64,000 bases of DNA from Lutibacter sp. (GTDB taxonomy: Bacteria > Bacteroidota > Bacteroidia > Flavobacteriales > Flavobacteriaceae), in assembly GCA_002733665.1 (NCBI GenBank), contig NVWM01000005.1, positions 43,727-107,726 on the forward strand, given 5' to 3'. The position numbers were made by a program, and so were the translations under genes. Below the pieces are notes generated by a model that saw only the letters and a program-made list of their open reading frames with translations, did no database searches and was not told where the DNA came from. Each line of letters opens with the position of its first letter. Position 1 is the stretch's first letter. This document shows positions 41,967-51,939 of this stretch, piece after piece.

Positions 41967-43217
41967 ATGAGCAGATTAAATACATATATTTTATTGTTAA
42001 TATCTATAAGTATGTTCTCACAAGAACAAATTACTTTAGACGAATGCTACCACTTTCTAAACACTAACTTTCCTTTAACAAAAAAAATCACATTATTAGA
42101 AGCACAAAACACGATAGACTTAGAGGTCATAAAAACTAAAAAATTACCTGAAATAAACTTTTCTGCACAAGCAACATACCAGTCAGATGTGATTGAAATC
42201 CCTATTCCTAATGCTGGAATTGAACCTTTAAATAGCGATCAATATCGTGCTACTGTTTCTATGAACCAACTTATTTATGATGGCGGAATTATTGAGGCTT
42301 CATTAAATGCAAAATCTGCTGCTTTAAAAACACAACAAAAACAAGTAGAAGTGAATTTGTATCAATTAAAAAAACAAGTTAATCAGCTATACTTTTCTGT
42401 TTTATTGACACAAGATAAAAGAGATTTATTGACTGAAAAAGAAAAACAGTTAGATGCAAAAATAAAAGAAGTAAAATCTGGAATTGAAAATGGAATGTTA
42501 CTGCCAACTTCAGATAAAATATTGGTTGCGGAATTACTTAAAGTAAACCAACAGTCTTATAGCACTGATTTAAATAGAAAGTTGCTTATAAACACGCTTT
42601 CAGCACTTATAGGAAATAAAATTGACGCAACTTTAAGATTCAAAAACCAAATAGTTCCTACACAATTTAATAATGACATTTCTCGACCAGAATTAGAATT
42701 ATTTCAACTTAAAAAAGAACAAATTAAAGCTACTGAAGTAATAATTTTAAAAGAGAATTCTCCTAAATTAATTGGGTTTGCAAATGGTGGCTATGGAAAT
42801 CCTGGACTTAATATGCTCGACAATTCGTTTCAACCTTTTTACACAATTGGTGTAAAACTTAATTGGAATGTATTTGATTGGAATACAAACAAAAAGAAAC
42901 GCGAATCACTATCTATACATAAAGATATTATTGATAATGAGGCAGAAATATTTGCATTAAACACCAATATTGAATTAGATAAATACCTAACTGAAATTAA
43001 AAAACTAGAAGCGTTTATTACATCCGATTATGAGATTATCCAACTACGAAAAAAAGTATTGAAATCGGCAGAATCTCAATTAAAAAATGGTGTTATCACC
43101 TCATCTTCCTACATAACAGAATTAACTAATTTATTTGAAGATGAAACGGCGTTGCGAACACACAAAATTCAATTACAACTTACAAAAGCAAATTATAACA
43201 TCACAAAAGGAATCTAA
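41967..43217 (+). CDS. TolC-family outer membrane efflux protein
   Basis: 416 residues with a signal peptide (ILLLISISMFSQ) and long helical hairpins with the TolC repeat pattern (TLDECYHFLNTNFPLTKK, YRATVSMNQLIYDGGIIEA, TIGVKLNWNVFDWNTN). TolC-type proteins form trimeric channels across the outer membrane and partner with periplasmic adaptors. It lies 2 bases after tetR and 1 base before the adaptor gene, consistent with a single tripartite exporter. Confidence 0.93.
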   Translation: MSRLNTYILLLISISMFSQEQITLDECYHFLNTNFPLTKKITLLEAQNTIDLEVIKTKKLPEINFSAQATYQSDVIEIPIPNAGIEPLNSDQYRATVSMNQLIYDGGIIEASLNAKSAALKTQQKQVEVNLYQLKKQVNQLYFSVLLTQDKRDLLTEKEKQLDAKIKEVKSGIENGMLLPTSDKILVAELLKVNQQSYSTDLNRKLLINTLSALIGNKIDATLRFKNQIVPTQFNNDISRPELELFQLKKEQIKATEVIILKENSPKLIGFANGGYGNPGLNMLDNSFQPFYTIGVKLNWNVFDWNTNKKKRESLSIHKDIIDNEAEIFALNTNIELDKYLTEIKKLEAFITSDYEIIQLRKKVLKSAESQLKNGVITSSSYITELTNLFEDETALRTHKIQLQLTKANYNITKGI

Positions 43218-43218
43218 A

Positions 43219-44112
43219 ATGAAGTGTTTAAATAGATTTATTATAACAATAATTATAAGTACTACTCTATTTTCTTGTAACAATGGAAATAACAGAGCAG
43301 ATGGTTATGGAAATTTTGAAGCTACAGAAATCACAATTTCTGCAGAAACTAACGGAAAATTATTAGTTTTTAATTTAAGCGAAGGAGAAATTTTAAAAAA
43401 AGGCGATTTTGTTGGACTTATTGATACCATTCCATTGAATTTAAAACGAGAACAATTGATCAATTCTAAAGCTATAATTGCATCAAAATCAAGAGGTGTA
43501 TTATCACAAATTAGCGTGCTAAGCGCACAATTAAAAACGATAAAAATCAATAAATCGAGAGTCGGAAATTTGTTTAAGGACAATGCTGGAACACAGAAGC
43601 AAATAGATGATGTTAATGGACAAATAGATGTGATTAGGCAGCAAATTAAAAGCGTTGAAACACAAAACGCTCCTGTTAACGAGTTAAAAAGTATAGACAT
43701 CCAAATTCTTCAAATAGAAGATCAGATACAAAAGAGCAAGGTTATAAACCCTATAAAAGGTACTGTTTTAGTACAATATACTGAAGAGAATGAAATTGCT
43801 TCCTTTGGAAAACCGCTTTACAAAATTGCTGATTTAAGCACAATGCTATTGCGTGTTTATGTGAGTGAAACACAATTGTCAGAAATTAAAATCGGACAAG
43901 AAGTCAATGTAAAAATTGATGCACAAAAAGGCATGAAAAATTATAAAGGAATAATTACATGGATTGCTGCTGAAGCCGAATTTACACCAAAAATAATTCA
44001 AACAAAAGAAGAACGTGTTGCCTTGGTGTATGCTGTAAAAGTTAATGTTATAAATGATGGCAGTTTAAAAATAGGAATGCCAGCAGAAATGTGGATTAAA
44101 AATGAAAAATAA
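43219..44112 (+). CDS. HlyD/EmrA-type efflux adaptor, lipoprotein
   Basis: 297 residues from ATG 43219, chosen because it follows the tolC stop by one base and starts a signal peptide with lipobox (TTLFSC, Cys20). Further upstream in-frame ATGs lie inside tolC. A lipoyl-like half (ISAETNGKLLVFNLSEGEIL), a coiled-coil hairpin (about 90-190) and the second lipoyl half (VINPIKGTVLVQYTEENEI) are followed by a beta-barrel domain. It connects the ABC-2 transporter in the inner membrane to TolC and resembles YbhG-type adaptors. Confidence 0.92.
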   Translation: MKCLNRFIITIIISTTLFSCNNGNNRADGYGNFEATEITISAETNGKLLVFNLSEGEILKKGDFVGLIDTIPLNLKREQLINSKAIIASKSRGVLSQISVLSAQLKTIKINKSRVGNLFKDNAGTQKQIDDVNGQIDVIRQQIKSVETQNAPVNELKSIDIQILQIEDQIQKSKVINPIKGTVLVQYTEENEIASFGKPLYKIADLSTMLLRVYVSETQLSEIKIGQEVNVKIDAQKGMKNYKGIITWIAAEAEFTPKIIQTKEERVALVYAVKVNVINDGSLKIGMPAEMWIKNEK

Positions 44113-44192
44113 AATATTGCCATTTTGAGTATTCCAATAATTAGTTGAGTTGAAAGATATTATCATAATTAATAACGATTAAAAATAGAAAA

Positions 44193-44753
44193 ATGAACAA
44201 AAAAGTAATTTTATTAGTAAGTGTTGTTGCACTTTTTACGAGTTGTAATCAAACAAAAAAAGAAGGATTTGTTAACATAGCAGAAGCGAATAATAATCTT
44301 GCTTTACTTACAAATAAAAAATTAAATGATGGTTACACCATTATGAAAAACAACTGTTATGTGTGTCATAATCCAAACACAACATCTCACGACGATATTA
44401 TTGCACCTCCTTTTAAGGCAGTAAAAATGCATTATACTCGCGCATATGATAATAAAGAAGATTTTGTTGATGCAATAGTTAATTGGGTTCAAAATCCAGA
44501 CGAAGAAAAGGCACTAATGCATGGAGCAGTGAGACGCTTTAAAGTGATGCCTCAACTGCCTTTACCTAAAAAAGATTTAGAAAAAATTGCAACTTACATT
44601 TATGAAAATGATGTTGATGAACCAGAATGGATGGATGATCATATGAAAGAAAAACAGATGGGAAATGGAGAAGGAAAAGGCAATGGAATGATGAAAAATG
44701 GAAAAAAAGGGTGTAATCATAAAGATGGGAAATCTTGTTCTAATGGATGCTAA
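44193..44753 (+). CDS. Cytochrome c lipoprotein with Lys/Cys-rich tail
   Basis: 186 residues, lipobox LFTSC (Cys18). One haem c site, NCYVCH, is near residue 53, and the Met ligand is probably in FKVMPQLPLP, followed by LEKIATYIYEND. The tail (about 150-186) is rich in Gly, Met and Lys and has CNHKDGKSCSNGC with several Cys/His, possibly binding metal. A periplasmic, membrane-anchored electron carrier is predicted. It sits inside the efflux operon, 80 bases after the adaptor gene with no terminator between, which is an unusual neighbour. Confidence 0.85.
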   Translation: MNKKVILLVSVVALFTSCNQTKKEGFVNIAEANNNLALLTNKKLNDGYTIMKNNCYVCHNPNTTSHDDIIAPPFKAVKMHYTRAYDNKEDFVDAIVNWVQNPDEEKALMHGAVRRFKVMPQLPLPKKDLEKIATYIYENDVDEPEWMDDHMKEKQMGNGEGKGNGMMKNGKKGCNHKDGKSCSNGC

Positions 44754-44763
44754 AATATAAAGG

Positions 44764-45195
44764 ATGAATAAAAAAGTAATATTATTAGGAAGTCTTATGC
44801 TGCTTTTTTTTATGAGTTGTAATTCTGATAAAAAGGCAAAAATAAATAAAAGTTCTATAAAAATAGAAGGTGTCAGTTTGGACAATACAAAATTGTGGCA
44901 AGCCAATTCGGAAACTACAGAAGGTATCAAAAAAATGCAAAATTTGATGCAATCTTTTTCTGAAGAAGAAAATGTAAGTGCGTATGCTTCTTTAAAAAGC
45001 AATTTAGAAGTTGAATTTACAAACATTTTTCAGAAATGTACAATGAACGGTGAAGCTCACAACCAATTGCATAACTATCTAAAGCCTATGATTGGAATTT
45101 TTAAAGGCTTAGAATCATCGGATTTAAAAATCTGTCAATCTAATTTTAAAACATTGGAAAACCGTTTAGCAGGTTACACTAATTATTTTGAATAA
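44764..45195 (+). CDS. Small lipoprotein of unknown function
   Basis: 143 residues, lipobox FFMSC (Cys19), N-terminus almost identical in style to the preceding cytochrome (MNKKVILLGS). The mature part is helical with SEEENVSAYASLKSNLEVEF, CTMNGEAHNQLHNYL and CQSNFKTLENRL. The His and Cys residues (CTMNGEAHNQLH) could bind metal. It lies 10 bases after the cytochrome gene and overlaps the next gene, so it is part of the operon. The function is unknown. Confidence 0.75.
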   Translation: MNKKVILLGSLMLLFFMSCNSDKKAKINKSSIKIEGVSLDNTKLWQANSETTEGIKKMQNLMQSFSEEENVSAYASLKSNLEVEFTNIFQKCTMNGEAHNQLHNYLKPMIGIFKGLESSDLKICQSNFKTLENRLAGYTNYFE

Positions 45196-45598
45196 AGTGA
45201 GTGTATTGATAACAAATAAAAGTGCTATAAGTCAGAAATCGGCAGCAATCCTTGCATTATTATTAGGATTAATGTCAGTTTTTACAGGTTCAAAAGTACT
45301 ACTTGAAATAGACACCAAAAATTACAATATATTGTTTTGGTTAGTTGCTTACAATGTAATATTTGGTGCTATTTCTATCATTGTTGCCTATTTTATTTGG
45401 AAAAATTATTCAAAATCAAAAAGTCTTACATTCTTTGTTTTATCAATGCATTTTATAGTTTTTATATATTTAAAATTTATAAGTGAAACTGCTGCTTCAG
45501 AGAGTATAAAGGCAATGTTATTTAGAACAAGTGTTTGGATATTAATTACAATTTTATCATTGATAATTCCAAAATATTTAAGCAAACAAGTTAAATAA
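45188..45598 (+). CDS. Four-helix membrane protein of unknown function
   Basis: 136 residues with four hydrophobic segments (about 20-42, 49-72, 79-98 and 110-130). The start is TTG at 45188, overlapping the upstream stop by 8 bases, or GTG at 45197. It sits between a lipoprotein and the first ABC ATPase, 4 bases before the latter. It may be an accessory membrane component of the exporter; no family is recognised. Confidence 0.7.
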   Translation: MNKVSVLITNKSAISQKSAAILALLLGLMSVFTGSKVLLEIDTKNYNILFWLVAYNVIFGAISIIVAYFIWKNYSKSKSLTFFVLSMHFIVFIYLKFISETAASESIKAMLFRTSVWILITILSLIIPKYLSKQVK

Positions 45599-45602
45599 AT
45601 CT

Positions 45603-46505
45603 GTGAGTATTTTAATCAAACATATCAGTAAATCCTTTAAAGATATTATTGCTTTAAAAGATGTTTCTTTTGAAGTAAATAAAGGCGAATTGTTTGGCCT
45701 TATTGGTCCGGATGGAGCCGGAAAAACTACACTTTTCAGAATTTTAACTACACTTTTAATTGCTGATAAAGGAAAAGCTACTATTGCCAATTTTGATGCT
45801 ATAGCAGATTATAAAAAAATTAGAAATAGTGTTGGTTATATGCCTGGAAAGTTTTCACTATATCCAGATTTAACAGTCGAAGAAAATTTAGAATTTTTTG
45901 CTACCATTTTCGGAACAACCATCGAAGAAAATTACAACTTAATTGAAGATATTTATATTCAAATAGAACCTTTTAAAAAACGTAGAGCAGGAAAATTATC
46001 TGGCGGAATGAAACAAAAACTCGCCCTATGTTGTGCTTTAATCCACAAACCAAAAGTATTGTTTTTAGATGAGCCGACCACAGGAGTTGATCCTGTTTCT
46101 CGTAAAGAATTTTGGGAAATGCTCAAACGTTTACAAAAAAAAGATATTACCATTTTAGTATCAACTCCATATATGGATGAAGCCGCTTTATGCGATAGGA
46201 TTGCACTCATTCAATATGGTGAAATTTTAGAAATAGATTCACCTCAAAATATTGTAAAACATTTTCCTAAAAAACTATACAATGTAAGTGCTAATAAAAT
46301 GTATGAACTTATTGAGAGTTTAAAAAATTATGAGCATCAGTATAGTGTTTATCCTTTTGGAGAATTCGTGCATTATACAGACCAAAGAGACCATTTTAAT
46401 CCGAAAGAATTACAACAGTATTTAGAAACAAATAACCTAAAGAATATCACAATAGAAACCACAAACCCAACCATAGAAGACACCTTTATGGAATTGGCTA
46501 AATAA
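45603..46505 (+). CDS. ABC transporter ATP-binding protein 1
   Basis: 300 residues from a GTG start. Walker A is GPDGAGKTT, the signature is LSGGMKQK, Walker B is VLFLDEPTTGVDP, and the H-loop region is STPYMDEAALCD (His replaced by Pro-Tyr context). The C-terminal extension (about 230-300) is usual for ABC-2 exporters. It energises export together with the second ATPase and the two permeases, as in YbhF, where two ATPase modules are fused; here they are separate genes. Confidence 0.93.
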   Translation: MSILIKHISKSFKDIIALKDVSFEVNKGELFGLIGPDGAGKTTLFRILTTLLIADKGKATIANFDAIADYKKIRNSVGYMPGKFSLYPDLTVEENLEFFATIFGTTIEENYNLIEDIYIQIEPFKKRRAGKLSGGMKQKLALCCALIHKPKVLFLDEPTTGVDPVSRKEFWEMLKRLQKKDITILVSTPYMDEAALCDRIALIQYGEILEIDSPQNIVKHFPKKLYNVSANKMYELIESLKNYEHQYSVYPFGEFVHYTDQRDHFNPKELQQYLETNNLKNITIETTNPTIEDTFMELAK

Positions 46506-46513
46506 TGAATAAT

Positions 46514-46581
46514 GTCTCCTCGAGCGCAGTCGAGAGGTCTTAAATTACAAGTAAAAAGTTCTCGACTGCGTTCGAACAGAC
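46514..46581. repeat. Palindromic repeat, ctcgactgcg family
   Basis: TCGAGCGCAGTCGAG and CTCGACTGCGTTCGA are inverted arms around about 30 AT-rich bases. It lies between the two ABC ATPase genes inside an otherwise compact operon. Confidence 0.75.
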
Positions 46582-46591
46582 AAATCAAAAG

Positions 46592-47320
46592 ATGAGTACA
46601 GAAAACGTCATAGAAGCAAAAAACTTAACCAAGAAATTTGGTGATTTCACTGCTGTAAATAAAATTACTTTCAATGTAAAGCAAGGGGAAATCTTTGGTT
46701 TTCTAGGAGCCAATGGAGCCGGAAAAACAACAGCAATTAAAATGTTAATTGGTATCTCCTCTCCTACTTCTGGCGATGCAAATGTGGCTGGATTTGATAT
46801 ATATAAAAATGCTGAATACATTAAAAAAAACATTGGCTATATGAGCCAGAAGTTTGCTTTGTATGACGATTTAACTGTTAAAGAAAATATTACGTTTTAT
46901 GGTGGAATTTATGGTTTATCAAGAAAACGCATCAAAGAAAAAAGATGTCAATTGGTTGAAGAATTGGGCTTACAAGAAGTCACTAACGAATTGGTAAGTT
47001 CTTTGCCATTAGGTTGGAAACAAAAATTAGCATTTTCAGTTACATTATTACATGATCCAAAAATTATCTTTTTAGACGAACCAACAGGAGGTGTTGACCC
47101 GATTACAAGGCGACAATTTTGGGAAATGATTTATAAAACTGCCAACAAAGGAACAACTGTTTTTGTTACCACACATTATATGGACGAAGCAGAATATTGT
47201 GATCGAGTATCTATAATGGTAAATGGAAAAATTGAAGCGTTAAACACACCTAAAGAATTAAAGGAGCAGTATAAAGTAGATAGTATGAATGATGTTTTTT
47301 TAAAATTAGCAAGAGGATGA
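46592..47320 (+). CDS. ABC transporter ATP-binding protein 2
   Basis: 242 residues. Walker A is GANGAGKTT, Walker B is IIFLDEPTGGVDP and the H-loop is TTHYMDEAEYC. The signature loop is degenerate (SLPLGWKQK in place of LSGGxxQ), typical of one ATPase of asymmetric pairs. It pairs with ATPase 1 and overlaps the first permease gene by 4 bases. Confidence 0.93.
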   Translation: MSTENVIEAKNLTKKFGDFTAVNKITFNVKQGEIFGFLGANGAGKTTAIKMLIGISSPTSGDANVAGFDIYKNAEYIKKNIGYMSQKFALYDDLTVKENITFYGGIYGLSRKRIKEKRCQLVEELGLQEVTNELVSSLPLGWKQKLAFSVTLLHDPKIIFLDEPTGGVDPITRRQFWEMIYKTANKGTTVFVTTHYMDEAEYCDRVSIMVNGKIEALNTPKELKEQYKVDSMNDVFLKLARG

Positions 47321-48423
47321 AACGGTTTATCGGGTTTGTGAAAAAAGAATTTTACCACATCTTTAGAGATAGACGCTCCTTGTTTATTCTCTTCGGAATG
47401 CCTATCGCGCAAATTATGCTCTTTGGTTTTGCCATTACTAATGAAATTAACAATGTTGATATTGCAGTTTTAGATCATTCAAAAGATGCCACAACACAAG
47501 AAATTATTAATAAAATTTCTGCATCAAAATATTTTAGCATTCAACAATTTATAGAACGTGAAACAGACATTGAATCGGTTTTTAAAAAAGGAAAAGTAAA
47601 AGCAGTATTAAATTTTGAAAAAGAGTTTAGCAAAAAACTCATCAAAGAAAATACTGCAACAATTCAGATTATTACAGACGCCACAGACCCAAATACGGCA
47701 AATACAATTAGCAATTTTGTGAATTCTATTTTACGCAATTACCAACAAGAACTCAATAAAGATATTAAGATTACCTATCAAATTGTCCCACAAACACGCA
47801 TGATTTACAATCCCGAATTAAAAAGTGTGTTTATGTTTGTTCCTGGTGTTATGACTATTATTTTAATGCTCGTATCGGCAATGATGACCTCTATTTCAAT
47901 TACTAGAGAAAAAGAAATGGGCACTATGGAAATTCTGTTAGTATCTCCATTGAAACCGTTTCAAGTGATTATTGGCAAGGTAGTACCTTATATATTTCTG
48001 TCAGTAATTAATGCAATCGTTATTATTGTATTAAGTGTTTTTGTTTTAAAAATGCCTGTTCAAGGTAGTCTGATTTTATTAGGATTAGAAAGTGTTTTGT
48101 TTATCATAAATGCGCTCTCATTAGGGATTTTAATTTCAACCATTTCAAAAACACAACAAACTGCAATGATGATTTCATTAATGGGATTAATGCTTCCAGT
48201 AATTATTTTATCAGGTTTTATTTTTCCAATTTCAAGCATGCCTTTGCCATTACAAGTAATTAGTAATATAATTCCAGCAAAATGGTTTATTATCATTTTA
48301 AAAGGCATAATGTTAAAAGGCGTTGGCATATCATTTATCTGGAAAGAAACTTTGATTTTAGTGGCTATGACACTATTTTTTATGGGATTAAGTGTGAAGA
48401 AATATAAAATTAGATTGGAGTAA
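47317..48423 (+). CDS. ABC-2 type permease 1 (YbhS-like)
   Basis: 368 residues. One N-terminal transmembrane helix (about 22-42), a large periplasmic domain (about 45-165) and five helices in the C-terminal half, with the conserved ITREKEMGTMEILLVSPLKP ABC-2 motif and GFIFPISSMPLPLQVISNIIP. It forms the export channel with permease 2, possibly as a heterodimer. Start and stop overlap the adjoining genes. Confidence 0.93.
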   Translation: MKRFIGFVKKEFYHIFRDRRSLFILFGMPIAQIMLFGFAITNEINNVDIAVLDHSKDATTQEIINKISASKYFSIQQFIERETDIESVFKKGKVKAVLNFEKEFSKKLIKENTATIQIITDATDPNTANTISNFVNSILRNYQQELNKDIKITYQIVPQTRMIYNPELKSVFMFVPGVMTIILMLVSAMMTSISITREKEMGTMEILLVSPLKPFQVIIGKVVPYIFLSVINAIVIIVLSVFVLKMPVQGSLILLGLESVLFIINALSLGILISTISKTQQTAMMISLMGLMLPVIILSGFIFPISSMPLPLQVISNIIPAKWFIIILKGIMLKGVGISFIWKETLILVAMTLFFMGLSVKKYKIRLE

Positions 48424-48424
48424 A

Positions 48425-49546
48425 TTGAAAACAATAGGATATATCATACAAAAGGAATTCAAACAAATCTTTAGAAATAAAGGTATGCTTCCTATTATAT
48501 TTATTTTGCCTTTATTGCAACTCGTAATTCTATCAAATGCAGCAACTTTTGAGATTAAAAATATTAAATTTTCATACATTGATAATGATTCTTCTTCTAC
48601 CTCAAGAGCCTTGATTAATAAATTTGATGCGTCTACCTATTTCAATATTGTTTCAGATTTCCCTTCAAAAACTATAGCAACTTTAGCAATGCTAAAAGGC
48701 GAAGTAGATGTGATTTTAGATGTTCCGCTACATTTTGAAAAAGACTTGCTAAAAGACAAGAAAGCCTATTTAGGAATAACAATAAATGCTATTGATGGTG
48801 CTGCTGCAGGTGTTGAAAATGTATATATCAATCAAATCATTCAGCAGTTTAATAAAAATGTGAGAATTGATTTTATGCAACCTCAAGATGTGAAAAACAA
48901 GCCTCAAAATATTTTAAGTATACCTTCCTTTTGGTATAACAAAACCTTGAATTACAAGACCTATATGGTTCCAGGAATTTTGGTATTGTTAGTTACTATG
49001 ATTACACTTTTCTTATCAGGAATGAATATTGTTCGTGAAAAAGAAATTGGAACATTAGAACAAATGAATGTGACTCCTATTAAAAAACACCAATTTATTA
49101 TTGGCAAACTTTTTCCGTTTTGGGTTATTGGAATGGCAATTTTAACCATTGGTTTAATCATAGCAAAACTAATTTTTAATGTACCAATGTTAGGTAGTAT
49201 TGCTTTACTTTATGGATATACTTCAATCTATATTTTAGTGATTTTAGGAATGGGTTTCTTTATCTCAAATTTTACAGACACCCAACAACAGGCAATGTTC
49301 ATTGCGTGGTTTTTTGTCGTTATTTTTATTTTAATGAGTGGATTATTCACACCTATAGAAAGTATGCCAAAATGGGCACAAAATCTTACCGATTTTAATC
49401 CAATAAAATACTTTGTTGAAGTCATGCGAATGGTAATGCTCAAAGGTTCAACTGTTACAGATATTTTACCACAACTTCAAAAAACATTATTATATGCAAT
49501 TGCAATGAATGGCTTGGCTGTTTGGAGTTATAAGAAGACTAGTTAA
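48425..49546 (+). CDS. ABC-2 type permease 2 (YbhR-like)
   Basis: 373 residues from a TTG start one base after the previous stop. Same architecture as permease 1: an N-terminal helix, a periplasmic domain, then helices with IVREKEIGTLEQMNVTPIKK and GLFTPIESMPKWAQNLTDFN. It is the last gene of the efflux operon. Substrate is unknown; YbhFSR-type pumps are reported to handle drugs and cations. Confidence 0.93.
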   Translation: MKTIGYIIQKEFKQIFRNKGMLPIIFILPLLQLVILSNAATFEIKNIKFSYIDNDSSSTSRALINKFDASTYFNIVSDFPSKTIATLAMLKGEVDVILDVPLHFEKDLLKDKKAYLGITINAIDGAAAGVENVYINQIIQQFNKNVRIDFMQPQDVKNKPQNILSIPSFWYNKTLNYKTYMVPGILVLLVTMITLFLSGMNIVREKEIGTLEQMNVTPIKKHQFIIGKLFPFWVIGMAILTIGLIIAKLIFNVPMLGSIALLYGYTSIYILVILGMGFFISNFTDTQQQAMFIAWFFVVIFILMSGLFTPIESMPKWAQNLTDFNPIKYFVEVMRMVMLKGSTVTDILPQLQKTLLYAIAMNGLAVWSYKKTS

Positions 49547-49620
49547 AATCATTTGACAGAAAATACTTAAATTTAGTATCAATTTTTCTTATTTTGCATA
49601 TTCAAAATAATGTGTTTTAA

Positions 49621-51939
49621 ATGAAAGTATGTATTGCCGAAAAACCTAGTGTTGCCAAAGAAATAGCCTCTGTTTTAGGAGCAAATACGCGTCGCGATGG
49701 CTATTTTGAAGGTAATGGATATGCAGTAACTTATACATTTGGGCATCTTTGCACTCTTTTTGAACCTGCGGATTATAAACCTCATTGGAAAAGTTGGGAT
49801 TTAAATAACCTACCAATGCTTCCTGAAAAATTTAAAACAAAAGTTACTGATAATAATGGAATTAAAAAGCAATTTAACATAGTAAAAAGCTTATTTGACA
49901 AAGCAGATATTGTCATAAACTGTGGAGATGCTGGGCAAGAAGGAGAATTGATTCAACGTTGGGTAATTGACCAAGCGGAATATAAAGGAGAAGTCCAACG
50001 TTTATGGATTTCATCCTTAACTACAGAAGCAATTAAAGAAGGTTTTCAGAATTTAAAACCTGCAGCGGATTACGATAATTTGTATTATGCAGGCTTTTCA
50101 AGATCAATTGGTGATTGGCTCTTGGGTTTAAATGCAACTCGATTATACACCGTAAAACATGGTGGATATAAGCAAATGTTATCTGTTGGTCGTGTACAAA
50201 CTCCAACACTTGCAATGGTTGTAAACCGTTTTAAAGAAATCGAAAATTTTAAACCAAAACCTTTTTGGGAACTACAAACCTTATACCGAGAAACACTTTT
50301 TAACTGTGAAGAAGGGCGCTTTCTAAAAAAAGAAGACGGAGAAATTCTAGCTAGTAAAGTAAAAGAAAGTGATTTTGAAATTGTTTCCGTCACCAAGAAA
50401 AAAGGAAAAGAATACGCTCCTAAGTTGTTTGATCTAACAGGATTACAAGTTTACTGCAATAACAAATTCGGATTTTCAGCAGATGAAACGCTAAAAATCA
50501 CTCAAAAACTATATGAACAAAAAGTTGTTACCTACCCAAGAGTTGATACTACTTTTTTACCAAATGATGTATACCCAAAAATAGAGAATATTTTAAAAAA
50601 CCTGACTAAATATCAGCGATTGACTCAAGTTATTTTAGGCAAAAAAATAAAAAAATCTTCTAAAGTTTTTAACGACAAAAAAGTTACCGATCACCACGCA
50701 ATTATTCCGACAGGAATCCAAATAAACCTACAATACAATCAACAACAAGTCTATGATATTATTACAAAACGCTTTATTGCTGTGTTTTATGATGATTGTA
50801 GTGTTGCTAATACTGCTGTAATAGGAAAAGCCAATTCTGTAACCTTTAGAACAACTGGAAAAGAAATTTTAGAAAAAGGTTGGCGTGTTGTTTTTGAAAA
50901 TCCTGATACACCTGAAAAAAAAGAACTTGGAATCTTGCCAACATTTATCAAAGGTGAAAAAGGTATACACGAACCTTCATTTTTAGAAAAAGAAACCAAA
51001 CCTCCAAAAATATTTACAGAAGCCACGCTTTTAAGAGCAATGGAAACTGCTGGAAAACATGTAGATAATGATGATTTACGTGAGTTAATGAAAGAAAACG
51101 GTATTGGACGCCCATCTACTCGTGCAAATATTATTGAGACTTTATTCCGTAGAAAATACATCCGTAGAAATAAGAAACAACTAGTCCCAACAATTACAGG
51201 AATTCAATTGATTGATACCATTCAAAATAAATTATTGAAATCTGCAGAACTAACTGGTCGTTGGGAAAAACAATTGAAAGAAATTGAAAAAGGAACATAT
51301 AATGCTGGAACATTCATCAAGAACATGAAAAAAATGGTGGATGATTTGGTATATGAAGTTCGAAGTGAAAAAGTTCGTGCAAATATTTCAGCGACTAATA
51401 ATAAACCTCTTTCTACTTTCAAAAAGACTACGGTTTCTTCAAGAAAAGCGAAAAAAGGTATTACAAGTCAAACTTGTCCGAAATGCAAAAAGGGAACATT
51501 GCTAAAAGGTTCATCTGCTTATGGCTGTAATCAGTTTAAAAGTGGCTGTAATTTCAGGCTACCTTTTGAATTTTTAAGTAAAAAAATATCAGATAATCAA
51601 TTCATTCGATTATTGACTAAAGGTTGTACTGTAAGTTTAAAAGGTTTTAAAACTGAAACTGGAAAAACTGATGGCTTGATACGTTTTGATGAAGAATTTC
51701 AATTGATTCTTGAAGAGAAAAAATTTAAAACTACTGCTGATAAAAATAATGATTCCGAAAAACTATTATGCCCAAAATGCTATAAAGGAACTATCCTAAA
51801 AGGAAAAACTGCTTACGGTTGTAGTGATTATAAGGATGGATGTAATTTTAAAGTTTCTTTCGAAAAAATTAGAAGAGAATCCGAAGGTAAAAAAAAGACA
51901 AGAGAACTTGTATATACAATTCTAAAAAATAATATATAA
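49621..51939 (+). CDS. topB: DNA topoisomerase III (type IA)
   Basis: 772 residues. The Toprim domain has CIAEKPSVAKEIA and DAGQEGELIQR (103-113). The catalytic Tyr305 is in VVTYPRVDTTFLP, and ENGIGRPSTRANIIETL follows. The C-terminus carries two zinc-ribbon-like units, CPKCKKGTLLKGSSAYGC and CPKCYKGTILKGKTAYGC, each with an extra Cys in GCNF. TopB passes single strands and decatenates DNA. Its stop is directly followed by an mqo-like remnant with no gap. Confidence 0.95.
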   Translation: MKVCIAEKPSVAKEIASVLGANTRRDGYFEGNGYAVTYTFGHLCTLFEPADYKPHWKSWDLNNLPMLPEKFKTKVTDNNGIKKQFNIVKSLFDKADIVINCGDAGQEGELIQRWVIDQAEYKGEVQRLWISSLTTEAIKEGFQNLKPAADYDNLYYAGFSRSIGDWLLGLNATRLYTVKHGGYKQMLSVGRVQTPTLAMVVNRFKEIENFKPKPFWELQTLYRETLFNCEEGRFLKKEDGEILASKVKESDFEIVSVTKKKGKEYAPKLFDLTGLQVYCNNKFGFSADETLKITQKLYEQKVVTYPRVDTTFLPNDVYPKIENILKNLTKYQRLTQVILGKKIKKSSKVFNDKKVTDHHAIIPTGIQINLQYNQQQVYDIITKRFIAVFYDDCSVANTAVIGKANSVTFRTTGKEILEKGWRVVFENPDTPEKKELGILPTFIKGEKGIHEPSFLEKETKPPKIFTEATLLRAMETAGKHVDNDDLRELMKENGIGRPSTRANIIETLFRRKYIRRNKKQLVPTITGIQLIDTIQNKLLKSAELTGRWEKQLKEIEKGTYNAGTFIKNMKKMVDDLVYEVRSEKVRANISATNNKPLSTFKKTTVSSRKAKKGITSQTCPKCKKGTLLKGSSAYGCNQFKSGCNFRLPFEFLSKKISDNQFIRLLTKGCTVSLKGFKTETGKTDGLIRFDEEFQLILEEKKFKTTADKNNDSEKLLCPKCYKGTILKGKTAYGCSDYKDGCNFKVSFEKIRRESEGKKKTRELVYTILKNNI

